A stretch of DNA of 64,000 nt, from contig NC_020055.1 of NCBI RefSeq assembly GCF_000331025.1, positions 2,885,370 through 2,949,369 of the forward strand, read 5' to 3'. This DNA comes from Maridesulfovibrio hydrothermalis AM13 = DSM 14728. Its GTDB lineage: Bacteria > Desulfobacterota > Desulfovibrionia > Desulfovibrionales > Desulfovibrionaceae. Shown here one piece after another: positions 45,770-53,993 of the stretch. The position numbers and the translations under genes are program-made. Below the pieces are notes generated by a model. The model saw only the letters and a list, made by a program, of their open reading frames with translations. It was not told the origin of the DNA and searched no databases. Numbering within the stretch: the first letter of the stretch is position 1; each line of letters starts with the position of its first letter.

Positions 45770-47188
45770 TTGAATCCCAAAACAGATAAAGTACTGATTG
45801 CCAACAGAGGCGAAATTGCCGTGCGTATTATGCAGGCATGTAAAGACCTCGGGCTTAGTTTTGTAAGTGTATACACGGCTGAGGACAAAGATTCCGGACA
45901 CGTTACCATTGCAAGACAGCTTGGCGGCGAGGAATCAATTTATAAAATCAGATCCTACAACGATGCAGGGGACATTTTATCTGTTGCAGATGAAACCCTG
46001 TGTACAGCAGTTCATCCGGGCTACGGCTTTTTCTCTGAAAACTTCCGTTTCGCCCGCCGTGTAACTGAAAGGGACAGGCCCATGACCTTTATCGGGCCTT
46101 CATGGTGGGTCATTCAGAACCTTGGTGATAAAATCAACACCAAGCGACTGGCCAGAAAACTTGATGTGCCGACAATCCCCGGTTCCGACAAAGCTATTTA
46201 TGATGAACTTGAAGCTGAAGAGATTGCATCCAACTTATTTGCATTTCAGAAAGAACAAGGTGTTAAAAGCCCTGTTGTTCTCGTAAAAGCATCAGCCGGC
46301 GGCGGCGGAATGGGCATTGACGAAGTCTACAGTATTGAAGAATTCCGTCAGGTTTACCGCAGAATCAGAAACTACTCTCTGCGCACCTTCAACGATGAAG
46401 GCGTTCTCATTGAACAGCGCATTTTCAACTTCAATCACCTTGAAGTGCAGATCGTTTCCGAAAGATCAGGTAAAAAACACGTCCACTTCGGTACCAGAAA
46501 CTGCTCCGTGCAAAGTCCCGGCAGACAGAAAAGAATCGAAGTCGCACCCGGCTTCTTCCCCGAAGGCATTGCCTACTCATTTGATGCCCGGAAAGTCCTC
46601 GATGATATTGTTGAGCATTCCCTCAGCATGGCCCGCGAAATCAACTACGACAACGTGGGAACATGGGAATGGATTGTAACTCCCAAAGGTGATCCCTTCC
46701 TTATGGAAGTGAACACACGTATTCAGGTTGAAAATGGTGTCTCTGCTGCAATTTCACGCATCAAAGGCGCAGCCGATGTCAATCTGATCAAAGAACAGAT
46801 CAGACTCGCCCTCGGTGATGATATGGGCTACACGCAAGACGATATCACCTTTGAAGGTGTGGGAATTGAATACAGAATTATCGCAGAAGACACTGACGAC
46901 AAATTCGCACCTTGGGCAGGAGAAATTGATAAACTTCATTGGAATGAGCATGAGTGGCTCAAAATGCACACTCATATCCCCAAAGAACTGCCCTACCAGA
47001 TTCCCACTGAATTTGACCCCAATCTGGCTCTTGCCATCATCTGGGGCAAAAACCTTGAAGAATGCAAGAAGCGCGGAATGGAATTCCTTGATGAATTCGT
47101 TCTGGCAGGCAAAGACAGAAAGGATATTTCCTTAAAGTCCAACCTGAAGTTTCTGGGTAAAAAAACAACCAATTTACTGGAATTCTAA
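45770..47188 (+). CDS. biotin carboxylase subunit of an acyl-CoA carboxylase
   Basis: 472-residue ATP-grasp enzyme that carboxylates biotin. VLIANRGEIAVRIMQACKDL, HPGYGFFSEN, KASAGGGGMGI (ATP loop), FNHLEVQIV and EVNTRIQVENGVS follow the AccC order. Two deviations: the usual NTRIQVEHPV reads NTRIQVENGV, with Asn for the conserved His, and GGGGMGI replaces GGGGRGM. It lacks a biotinyl carrier domain, and no BCCP gene is in the window. It is followed after 9 bases by a fused carboxyltransferase, so the two form one operon. Probably acetyl-CoA carboxylase, though another acyl-CoA is possible. Confidence 0.88.
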   Translation: MNPKTDKVLIANRGEIAVRIMQACKDLGLSFVSVYTAEDKDSGHVTIARQLGGEESIYKIRSYNDAGDILSVADETLCTAVHPGYGFFSENFRFARRVTERDRPMTFIGPSWWVIQNLGDKINTKRLARKLDVPTIPGSDKAIYDELEAEEIASNLFAFQKEQGVKSPVVLVKASAGGGGMGIDEVYSIEEFRQVYRRIRNYSLRTFNDEGVLIEQRIFNFNHLEVQIVSERSGKKHVHFGTRNCSVQSPGRQKRIEVAPGFFPEGIAYSFDARKVLDDIVEHSLSMAREINYDNVGTWEWIVTPKGDPFLMEVNTRIQVENGVSAAISRIKGAADVNLIKEQIRLALGDDMGYTQDDITFEGVGIEYRIIAEDTDDKFAPWAGEIDKLHWNEHEWLKMHTHIPKELPYQIPTEFDPNLALAIIWGKNLEECKKRGMEFLDEFVLAGKDRKDISLKSNLKFLGKKTTNLLEF

Positions 47189-47197
47189 TAATACATT

Positions 47198-49456
47198 ATG
47201 GATATAGAAAAAAAACTGGATGGATTGATCAAGCGGGTCCAGTATGCGCGTGATATTCTCGGCGATACCGAGGATAGACGCCTTACTGCTTTTGCAACCA
47301 AGCTTGACGCCTTCCTTGACCGAAATATAAATCTGACTCAGGAAGAGCTGTGGGACAAGTTAAATACCTACAGTGAGAGCCTTGCTGTCCTTGAAAAAGA
47401 CATTGATACCGCGCTCTCCCCTATGGATAAAGTCCGTATTGTCCGCCATTCTGAGCGGATCTGTCTGGAAGACATCCTTGAAAACGTTTACGACAACTAC
47501 ACAGTTGTAGGCGGAAAGGATGACATGAGCATCGACCCCGGTATGGTTATCGCCCGTGCCTACATCTCCCGCAGAGTAGGCAAAAAGGTGCACAACCAGC
47601 CAGTCATGGTCGTAGGTCAGGAAAAAGGGCATGGGCAGGAATTCCGTAACGGCGGCTGCATCAAACCTTGGGGCAATGCAAATGCATTGCGCTACATGAA
47701 AGTTGCCGCACGCGAAAATATTCCCATCCACACATACGTTTTCACTCCCGGCTCCTATCCGGTTGAAGATTATCCCGGTGCGGCCCAGCAGATTGCTGAA
47801 AACATCTACGAGATGTGCGGTCTTGAAGTACCTATCATTTCTGTAATTTCCGAGGGCGGATCAGGCGGAGCTGAAGCCATTGCCATGGCTGACAAACGCC
47901 TAATGCTCTCACACGGCTACTATTCCGTTATCTCCCCAGAGGGAGCGGCGGCCATTGAAGGCCGTCTCCGCGGTGGAGAACGCGCCCCTGTCGAACTGAT
48001 TGAAACCTGTGCAAAATCCCAGCAGATTACCGCTGACGATAACCTTAGCTCAGGTTACATCGATGGAATCATCCGCGAGCCTGCTCTCGGTGCACGTCCA
48101 GAACATTTTGATTTCTACAAACTCGTCCGTTCCGAAGTTATCCGGGCAACCGATGAAGTAGTGCTGAGTGTTAAGGGATTACGCCTTTTCCGTGGTGCGG
48201 CGATCAAAAACCGCAACAAAAAAGAGCTTACCAACGAATCCGTCTTTGTACGCTGGTCCATCAGTTCCAACGCCAAGGACAGACTGCTCTGGAAACGTTA
48301 CAAAAAATACCGCCGCATGGCTCAGCACGCCTTTGAGGATAAAAGAACTTTTCTGGAAAAAATCAACTCTGCAAAAATGGATGCTATGGCAGCAGCCTAC
48401 TCCACAATACGCTATGATTTGATCAAAAAATACCAGACCAAAATCAAGAGCATCGCAGAAGAAGCCAAAGATGAGATCCACGTTGTCACCAACAAAGTGG
48501 ATAAACTCAAGCAGCTTATCGCAGGCAAGATCGGTATCAGCACTAAAAGCACTTCTGAAGTAGAGCTGGCCCTGACCAAGCTTTCAGAAGACTCAGAACC
48601 GGATTTACCACCGTCTGACTACAGGCATTACGTCAGCCCCCGCGCCAGTGAAGACAGGGAGATAACCTGTCCCAACTCGGAAAAAGACGGCTGTCTTGAA
48701 ATCTGGTCACGCGATTTATTTGAAGAATTTGCCGGAGTATGCCCCACCTGCGGACATCACTTCCCAATGGAATACCGCTGGTATCTTGCCAACCTGTTCG
48801 ACTGGGGCACAGTACGTGAATTCAACAAATCCATCTGCTCTGCCAACCCCACAAGCTTTCCCAACTTCCAGGAAAGACTGGATGCCTCCAAAGCAAAGAC
48901 AGGACTCCAGAGTGCCTGCATAACCTTCGAAGGCTCTATTAAGCACACCAAGGTTATCTGCTCCACATTGGTAGCACCTTTCCGCGGCGGCTCAGTAGGC
49001 GCAGCTGAAGGTGAAAAATTCATCCGCGCTCTCGAACTGGCCGGCAAAAAACGTTACCCCTTCCTCGCCTATGTGCACGGTACTGCCGGTATCCGCATTC
49101 AGGAAGGTGTCAACGGGCTGATCCAGATGCCCCGCGTAACACTTGCTGTACGCCGCTACATCGAGTCTGGCGGACTCTACATCGTTTTATACGATACTAA
49201 CTCATACGCTGGCCCTGTAGCGAGTTTTCTCGGCTGCTCCCCTTACCAGTATGCAGTGCGTTCATCACGCATCGGCTTTGCAGGCCCGGGAGTTATCAAG
49301 GAAACCACAGGCATGGATATCGCACCGGATTACCATTCTGCATACAATGCGCTCTCCAGAGGCCACATTCAGGACATCTGGGACCGCCGGGATATCCGCA
49401 GAAACCTGCATCAGGCTTTCCTGACTGTCGGTGGACGCAATCTCTACTACAGATAA
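47198..49456 (+). CDS. fused carboxyltransferase, AccA domain then AccD domain
   Basis: 752 residues joining both halves of the acetyl-CoA carboxylase carboxyltransferase. Residues about 60-320 are AccA-like (VGQEKGHGQEF, FTPGSYPVEDYPGAAQQIA, ISEGGSGGAEAIAMADKR and YYSVISPEGAAAIE). A helical, basic linker of about 130 residues follows. Then there is an AccD-type zinc ribbon (CPNSEKDGC followed by CPTC at about 490-525) and the AccD domain (SVGAAEGEKFIRALELA, YVHGTAGIRIQEG). The order alpha-beta is the reverse of PCCB-type fusions, which have the beta-like half first. It transfers carboxyl from biotin to acetyl-CoA, giving malonyl-CoA. Confidence 0.88.
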   Translation: MDIEKKLDGLIKRVQYARDILGDTEDRRLTAFATKLDAFLDRNINLTQEELWDKLNTYSESLAVLEKDIDTALSPMDKVRIVRHSERICLEDILENVYDNYTVVGGKDDMSIDPGMVIARAYISRRVGKKVHNQPVMVVGQEKGHGQEFRNGGCIKPWGNANALRYMKVAARENIPIHTYVFTPGSYPVEDYPGAAQQIAENIYEMCGLEVPIISVISEGGSGGAEAIAMADKRLMLSHGYYSVISPEGAAAIEGRLRGGERAPVELIETCAKSQQITADDNLSSGYIDGIIREPALGARPEHFDFYKLVRSEVIRATDEVVLSVKGLRLFRGAAIKNRNKKELTNESVFVRWSISSNAKDRLLWKRYKKYRRMAQHAFEDKRTFLEKINSAKMDAMAAAYSTIRYDLIKKYQTKIKSIAEEAKDEIHVVTNKVDKLKQLIAGKIGISTKSTSEVELALTKLSEDSEPDLPPSDYRHYVSPRASEDREITCPNSEKDGCLEIWSRDLFEEFAGVCPTCGHHFPMEYRWYLANLFDWGTVREFNKSICSANPTSFPNFQERLDASKAKTGLQSACITFEGSIKHTKVICSTLVAPFRGGSVGAAEGEKFIRALELAGKKRYPFLAYVHGTAGIRIQEGVNGLIQMPRVTLAVRRYIESGGLYIVLYDTNSYAGPVASFLGCSPYQYAVRSSRIGFAGPGVIKETTGMDIAPDYHSAYNALSRGHIQDIWDRRDIRRNLHQAFLTVGGRNLYYR

Positions 49457-49547
49457 TAAAACACCATGCCGACCCGCTCCCTGTTTAATCTGGAAATTTG
49501 ATACAGACAGAATGCAGGCATGGTTAAGATGAAATAATGCACATAAA

Positions 49548-49592
49548 AAAGTCCGGTATGATGGCAGTTCTCCTGCAAGCATACCGGACTTT
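49548..49592 (-). terminator. terminator between the carboxyltransferase and modE-like genes
   Basis: AAAGTCCGGTATG (49548-49560) and CATACCGGACTTT (49580-49592) are perfect 13-bp complements; inner GCAG / CTGC adds a second tier. The minus strand ends with six T, so it mainly serves the modE-like gene. Confidence 0.85.
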
Positions 49593-49628
49593 AAAAATAC
49601 CTGATCAATAAAAGCCAGGCTGAATTCA

Positions 49629-50030
49629 CTATTCGTCCTTCTTGTTCTTTATCCGTTCCATATCTTCATCATAGGAAGTTATTTTCCACGGAAATGACTT
49701 TCGCGCGGTCATCACAGCAAAATTTTCTACTTCCTGAACCCATTGGCGGTAATCTTCAAGCACCCTCTCACCAAGCGGGGTAAGGCTGCATCCTTTTCTC
49801 CCTCTGGTTTTAAGCACCAGAGAATCACCGAGGACTTCTTCAGTATTCTTAAGCCGTCCCCAGGCTGCCCGGTATGACATGCCGAGTTCTTTTGCCGCTT
49901 TATTAAGCGACCCCTGTTTTTCAATCTGCTCCAAAAGCTGCGCGCGGCCTAGTCCGAAAAGCATACCTTCTTCTGTTTCAAGCCAAAGGTTAAGCCTTAC
50001 TCTAGGGCAGAATTCTTCATCGCTCGACAT
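49629..50030 (-). CDS. ModE-like DNA-binding protein, HTH domain only
   Basis: 133 residues. RAQLLEQIEKQGSLNKAAKELGMSYRAAWGRLKNTEEVLG is the winged HTH of ModE, with the wing KTRGRKGCSLTPLGERVLEDY. The C-terminal molybdate-binding (TOBE/molbindin) domains of E. coli ModE are missing, so molybdate sensing, if any, needs another protein. Such short forms are common beside molybdenum or formate genes. Here it stands alone between the acyl-CoA carboxylase and a MATE gene, about 33 kb from fdhF. Confidence 0.85.
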   Translation of the reverse strand: MSSDEEFCPRVRLNLWLETEEGMLFGLGRAQLLEQIEKQGSLNKAAKELGMSYRAAWGRLKNTEEVLGDSLVLKTRGRKGCSLTPLGERVLEDYRQWVQEVENFAVMTARKSFPWKITSYDEDMERIKNKKDE

Positions 50031-50242
50031 TTCAACTCCTCCTCAAAAAAATTAACACCCGCATGCTGCGTGTATGTTTTTACTAACATAAATAAATCCA
50101 ACTGAAAACAGCCCTTGCATTTACTGAAACTGTAACTAACTTAAAGCCCTGACCAAAGAATGCTACTTTCCTCTGATTCAATAATACTATATTTTAGTTA
50201 GAGTCAGCCTAGATTTGATATACATACGGAGCCTTTCTTTTG

Positions 50243-51631
50243 ATGAATATGACCACAGCCAGCATGACCAACTCTCCATATAAAACCATATGGAATCTAT
50301 CATGGCCGCAAATTTTAATGATGATGTTTCATCTGATGATCGGCTTGGTCGATGTATGGGTGGCATCCAAACTGGGACGTGAAATTCAGGCATCCATGGG
50401 GATGATCAGTCAGTCGCTGTTTTTTTTCCTTGTCATAGCTGTGGCAACAGCAAATGGCGCAGTTGCGGCGATCAGCCAGTCTATCGGCGCAGGACGCACT
50501 CTACGGACAAAACGTTATGTAGGGCTGTGCTTCATCTTAGGAGCAACACTGGGGTCACTCATACTGGTACTGGGATTCCCGTTCCGCAACGGTATCCTCA
50601 CCCTTTTGCAGGTTCCTGATGAAATGCGCTATGTGATGGAGTACTTCCTCGAAATATTCCTGTACATGTTGCCGCTCTACTACATGCTGATCATCACCAA
50701 TGCTATTTTCAGAGCACAGAAAAAAGTTATGCTGCCGCTATACAGCATGATTATTGTCACTGTGCTCAATACCATCGGTGACCTTGGACTCGGACTCGGT
50801 ATGTGGGGATTTCCAGACATGGGTTATAAAGGTCTTGCCTGGGCGACATTATTCTCTGTAAGTGCAGGAGCCTTGTTCAACATCGGCGTGCTTTACAAAT
50901 CAGGATACTTGCGCAGAAAATGTATGCCTCCCATTAAATGGGTGAAAAAAGCATTTCCGTACCTGTTCAAAGTTGCCGGCCCCAGCGGCCTTATGCAACT
51001 GGTCTGGCATTCCGGCTATCTTGTGTTATACTCAATAACCGCAAGCCTTCCGGAAGGTAATGTGATTGCACTGGCAGGAATGACCGCAGGAATCAGGATT
51101 GAATCAATTCTGTTTCTTCCGGCCTTTGCATTCAATATGACAGCTTCAATTATCATCGGCCATTACCTCGGTGACGGCAGGCCGGAAGAAGCCAAAAAAT
51201 TCGGGTATAGAATACTCTTTCTTGCTATCGCATTTTTAGGTATTACCGCACTCGGCCTTTGGCAGATAATCGAACCGGTCACGGCTATTATTGCGCCGGA
51301 ACAGGTCGTTCTTGACGAAGCTGTAAACTACCTGTTCTTCAACATGCTGGCGATCCCGTTTACTCTGACATCCATGATCATGGCCGGAGCATTGAACGGG
51401 GCAGGGGCAACTGTATACAACCTGATCATTTTCTCCATCACTATATGGGGATTCAGACTTCCCCTTGCATACCTGCTGGGGCATCAGGTACTGGAATCTG
51501 CCACCGGAATATGGGTTGCCATGCTGCTCTCACAAGGATTACAGGCAGCTATGATCTTTTACACTTTCTCCTGCCTTAACTGGCAGAAATTCAGTATGAT
51601 CAAAAATAAGAAAAGGAAAATAAATGAGTAG
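50243..51631 (+). CDS. MATE-family efflux transporter
   Basis: 462-residue inner-membrane protein with about 12 hydrophobic helices. The repeat-start segment NLSWPQILMMMFHLMIGLVDVWVASKLG and the mid-protein RIESILFLPAFAFNMTASIIIGHYLGDG are typical of MATE/NorM proteins, which export drugs or metabolites using Na+ or H+. Start could be ATG 50243 or a TTG one codon earlier. It overlaps the next gene by 8 bases, and a third gene follows, so a three-gene operon is likely. Confidence 0.9.
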   Translation: MNMTTASMTNSPYKTIWNLSWPQILMMMFHLMIGLVDVWVASKLGREIQASMGMISQSLFFFLVIAVATANGAVAAISQSIGAGRTLRTKRYVGLCFILGATLGSLILVLGFPFRNGILTLLQVPDEMRYVMEYFLEIFLYMLPLYYMLIITNAIFRAQKKVMLPLYSMIIVTVLNTIGDLGLGLGMWGFPDMGYKGLAWATLFSVSAGALFNIGVLYKSGYLRRKCMPPIKWVKKAFPYLFKVAGPSGLMQLVWHSGYLVLYSITASLPEGNVIALAGMTAGIRIESILFLPAFAFNMTASIIIGHYLGDGRPEEAKKFGYRILFLAIAFLGITALGLWQIIEPVTAIIAPEQVVLDEAVNYLFFNMLAIPFTLTSMIMAGALNGAGATVYNLIIFSITIWGFRLPLAYLLGHQVLESATGIWVAMLLSQGLQAAMIFYTFSCLNWQKFSMIKNKKRKINE

Positions 51632-52508
51632 CCAATTTAAACCGATTACTCTCGAATATCAGGATAAATTTGAACAGGCTTTATCAGCCTGCCCGCAGTG
51701 CACTTCTGACTACACCTTTGCCAACATCTGGGGTTGGACTGAACACTACGGTTTAGAACTGCGCCACGGCAAGGACAACCTGATCCATGTCCGCCAGACC
51801 AAGCCGGAAATAATAAACTGGGCTCCTATAGGAGACTGGCTCAATACCGACTGGTCAAAGTGTTCACTCATGAATACCTCCGGCACTAAATTTACCCGTA
51901 TCCCGGAGAAACTGGCTCTGCACTGGCAGGATGTTTTCGGTGATAAACTTCTCATAGAAGAAAACCGTGATCATTTCGACTACATATATTCCGTCCCTGA
52001 ACTCATCGAGCTTCGCGGCAACAGATTTCACAAAAAGAAAAATCTGTACCGCCAGTTCATGAAAAAATACGATTATGAATATCGCGAAATAACCGAAGAC
52101 TGCGTTGAAGAAGTGCTCGAAATGCAATTGGAATGGTATCGCTGGCAGGAAGAAAATAATAATTCCGCAGCCCTTGTTGCTGAGAACGAAGCCATCGCCA
52201 AAGTTCTTAAAGAAATGGACACTATCAAAAATCTCACCGGTGGAACCCTGCGTATCGACAACCGCATCATAGCCTACACCATTGCGGAAGCTCTCGGCGA
52301 TGACACGGTGGTTATCCATTTTGAAAAAGGGAACACCTATTTCAAAGGCGTTTATCAAGCCATCAACCAAATGTTTCTGGAAAATAATGCCAGCGACCGC
52401 AAATTTGTCAACCGCGAACAGGATCTAGGTGAACCCGGATTGCGTAAAGCAAAAATGTCCTACAACCCGGTAGATTTCATGAAAAAATATGAGGTGGCCG
52501 TGCTTTAA
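51624..52508 (+). CDS. DUF2156 / MprF-C-terminal-like acyltransferase fold protein
   Basis: 294 residues. RFHKKKNLYRQFMKKYDYEYREIT, IIAYTIAEALGDDTVVIHFEKGNTYFKGVYQAINQMF and VNREQDLGEPGLRKAKMSYNPV are hallmarks of the DUF2156 family, related to the tRNA-dependent lysyltransferase domain of MprF (GNAT fold). It has no membrane helices of its own. A role in lipid or small-molecule aminoacylation is possible, but the substrate is unknown. Translation is probably coupled to the MATE gene. Confidence 0.85.
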   Translation: MSSQFKPITLEYQDKFEQALSACPQCTSDYTFANIWGWTEHYGLELRHGKDNLIHVRQTKPEIINWAPIGDWLNTDWSKCSLMNTSGTKFTRIPEKLALHWQDVFGDKLLIEENRDHFDYIYSVPELIELRGNRFHKKKNLYRQFMKKYDYEYREITEDCVEEVLEMQLEWYRWQEENNNSAALVAENEAIAKVLKEMDTIKNLTGGTLRIDNRIIAYTIAEALGDDTVVIHFEKGNTYFKGVYQAINQMFLENNASDRKFVNREQDLGEPGLRKAKMSYNPVDFMKKYEVAVL

Positions 52509-52535
52509 TCCTCCAAACAACCTTGAGGATTAAAA

Positions 52536-52549
52536 ACGCATAGCGCACC
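52536..52549. repeat. degenerate ACGCATAGCGCACC repeat core
   Basis: A variant of the GCGCGTAGCGCATC core, between two genes. It is preceded by an AATCCTC / GAGGATT hairpin (52507-52531). Confidence 0.4.
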
Positions 52550-52560
52550 CAATAAAGAAG

Positions 52561-53886
52561 ATGCTCCTAACACCTGCAGAACGAAAAAGATTTGTTGTCA
52601 TGGGACTGGACGGCCTTCCGGCCTCACTTGCTTCGAAACTTGCTGATAAGCTGCCTAACCTGAACCGCATTACTGGTAAAAACAATTCCCTGACCGCTGA
52701 ACTTCCTGAACTTTCACCGGTAAACTGGACTTCTTTTTTTACAGCGCAGAAACCGCAGAATCATGGAATTTACGGTTTTACCAGTATGGACAAAACCGGC
52801 TATACTTTGTCCATTAATAATTTTGATCAGGTACTTTGTCCTACTATCTTTGACCGTCTGGGTGACCGGGGGCTGGTCAGCAAAGTTATCAACCTTCCTA
52901 ATACTTACCCCGCAAAACCGTTGCGGGGTATGCTTATTTCCGGCTTTGTAGCGGACAGTCTTGAAAAAGCGGTCTACCCGCCATTTCTGCATGGCCCTCT
53001 GAAAGAATCCGGCTTTATTCTCGAAGCAGATACCAGCAGAGGACTTATGGAACCGGAGTACCTAATTGATCAGGTCGGCAGAACTCTTGAATGCAGATTA
53101 AATGCACTCGAAATGCTCTGGAACGATCTGGCGTGGGATTTTTTCGTGATTGTTTTTACTGAAACAGATCGCCTTTTCCATTTTCTTTATCCCTGTTTCG
53201 AAGATGAAAAACACCCGCTTCACAAACTGTGCATGAAATTCATGCTCAAATGGGACAAAGCCATAGGACAGGTTTTAGATAAATTCGAAGCCCTCCCCGG
53301 CCCCAAAAAGCTGATATCCTTTGCCGATCACGGATTTACCACCCTAAAAACCGAAGTGGATCTGAATACCTTTCTCGTGCAGAACGGTTTTCTGAGCTAT
53401 GACCGCCCTCCTGCAGATCAATGGGATTCATCTATCATCAGCGAGTGCAGCAAAGCATTTGCTCTGGACCCCGGCAGAATATATATCCACACATCAACTG
53501 ATTATGAGCGCGGCAAAGTCAGTCCTGTAATAGCAGAATCAATTGCGGCGGACATTGCCAAGGCTCTTATGAAACTTGAATTTAACGGGCAAAAAGTCAT
53601 GGAATCAGTGCAGACCGGCGCAGAAGCCTACGGCGCAAAAGCTATCGGCAATCCCCCGGACTTGATCTGTACTGCCATGCCGGGTTTTGATCTTAAAGCT
53701 AAATTCGACCGAAATGAGATATTCGGATTCCACGGAAGAACCGGAACTCATACCCTGCGTGATGCTTTTTTCTACAGCTCCGACGGCAGTCAAGCGGAAT
53801 TCATGCACCAGACAGGGCAAATGGTTCTTGACTGGTTCGGATGCCCGTTGCAAGAATGCTCTAGAACAAAACTCAATCATTATTAA
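52561..53886 (+). CDS. alkaline-phosphatase-superfamily phosphodiesterase
   Basis: 441 residues. VVMGLDGLP with a metal-binding Asp, LSPVNWTSFFTAQKPQNHGIYGF with the nucleophile Thr/Ser region, VIVFTETDRLFHF and SFADHGFTTLK with Asp-His metal ligands match the type I phosphodiesterase / nucleotide pyrophosphatase family. It lacks a signal peptide, so it is probably cytoplasmic. Substrate unknown; the neighbours (MATE and DUF2156) suggest small-molecule or lipid handling, which is only inference. Confidence 0.82.
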   Translation: MLLTPAERKRFVVMGLDGLPASLASKLADKLPNLNRITGKNNSLTAELPELSPVNWTSFFTAQKPQNHGIYGFTSMDKTGYTLSINNFDQVLCPTIFDRLGDRGLVSKVINLPNTYPAKPLRGMLISGFVADSLEKAVYPPFLHGPLKESGFILEADTSRGLMEPEYLIDQVGRTLECRLNALEMLWNDLAWDFFVIVFTETDRLFHFLYPCFEDEKHPLHKLCMKFMLKWDKAIGQVLDKFEALPGPKKLISFADHGFTTLKTEVDLNTFLVQNGFLSYDRPPADQWDSSIISECSKAFALDPGRIYIHTSTDYERGKVSPVIAESIAADIAKALMKLEFNGQKVMESVQTGAEAYGAKAIGNPPDLICTAMPGFDLKAKFDRNEIFGFHGRTGTHTLRDAFFYSSDGSQAEFMHQTGQMVLDWFGCPLQECSRTKLNHY

Positions 53887-53920
53887 ACCAAACTTTCGTT
53901 AAGGTTTGCAAAGGGAATCA

Positions 53921-53974
53921 GCCTCCTCTGGCCGTCTGAGACAAAATCCTTTAATAATCAGCGCGTAGCGCATC
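53921..53974. repeat. GCCTCCTCTGGCC and GCGCGTAGCGCATC intergenic repeat
   Basis: GCCTCCTCTGGCC at 53921-53933 and GCGCGTAGCGCATC at 53961-53974, joined by a spacer with CCTTTAATAATC. This is the most complete copy in the window and carries both cores. It lies upstream of the helicase gene. Confidence 0.55.
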
Positions 53975-53993
53975 ATAATATATTGGAATCGAC

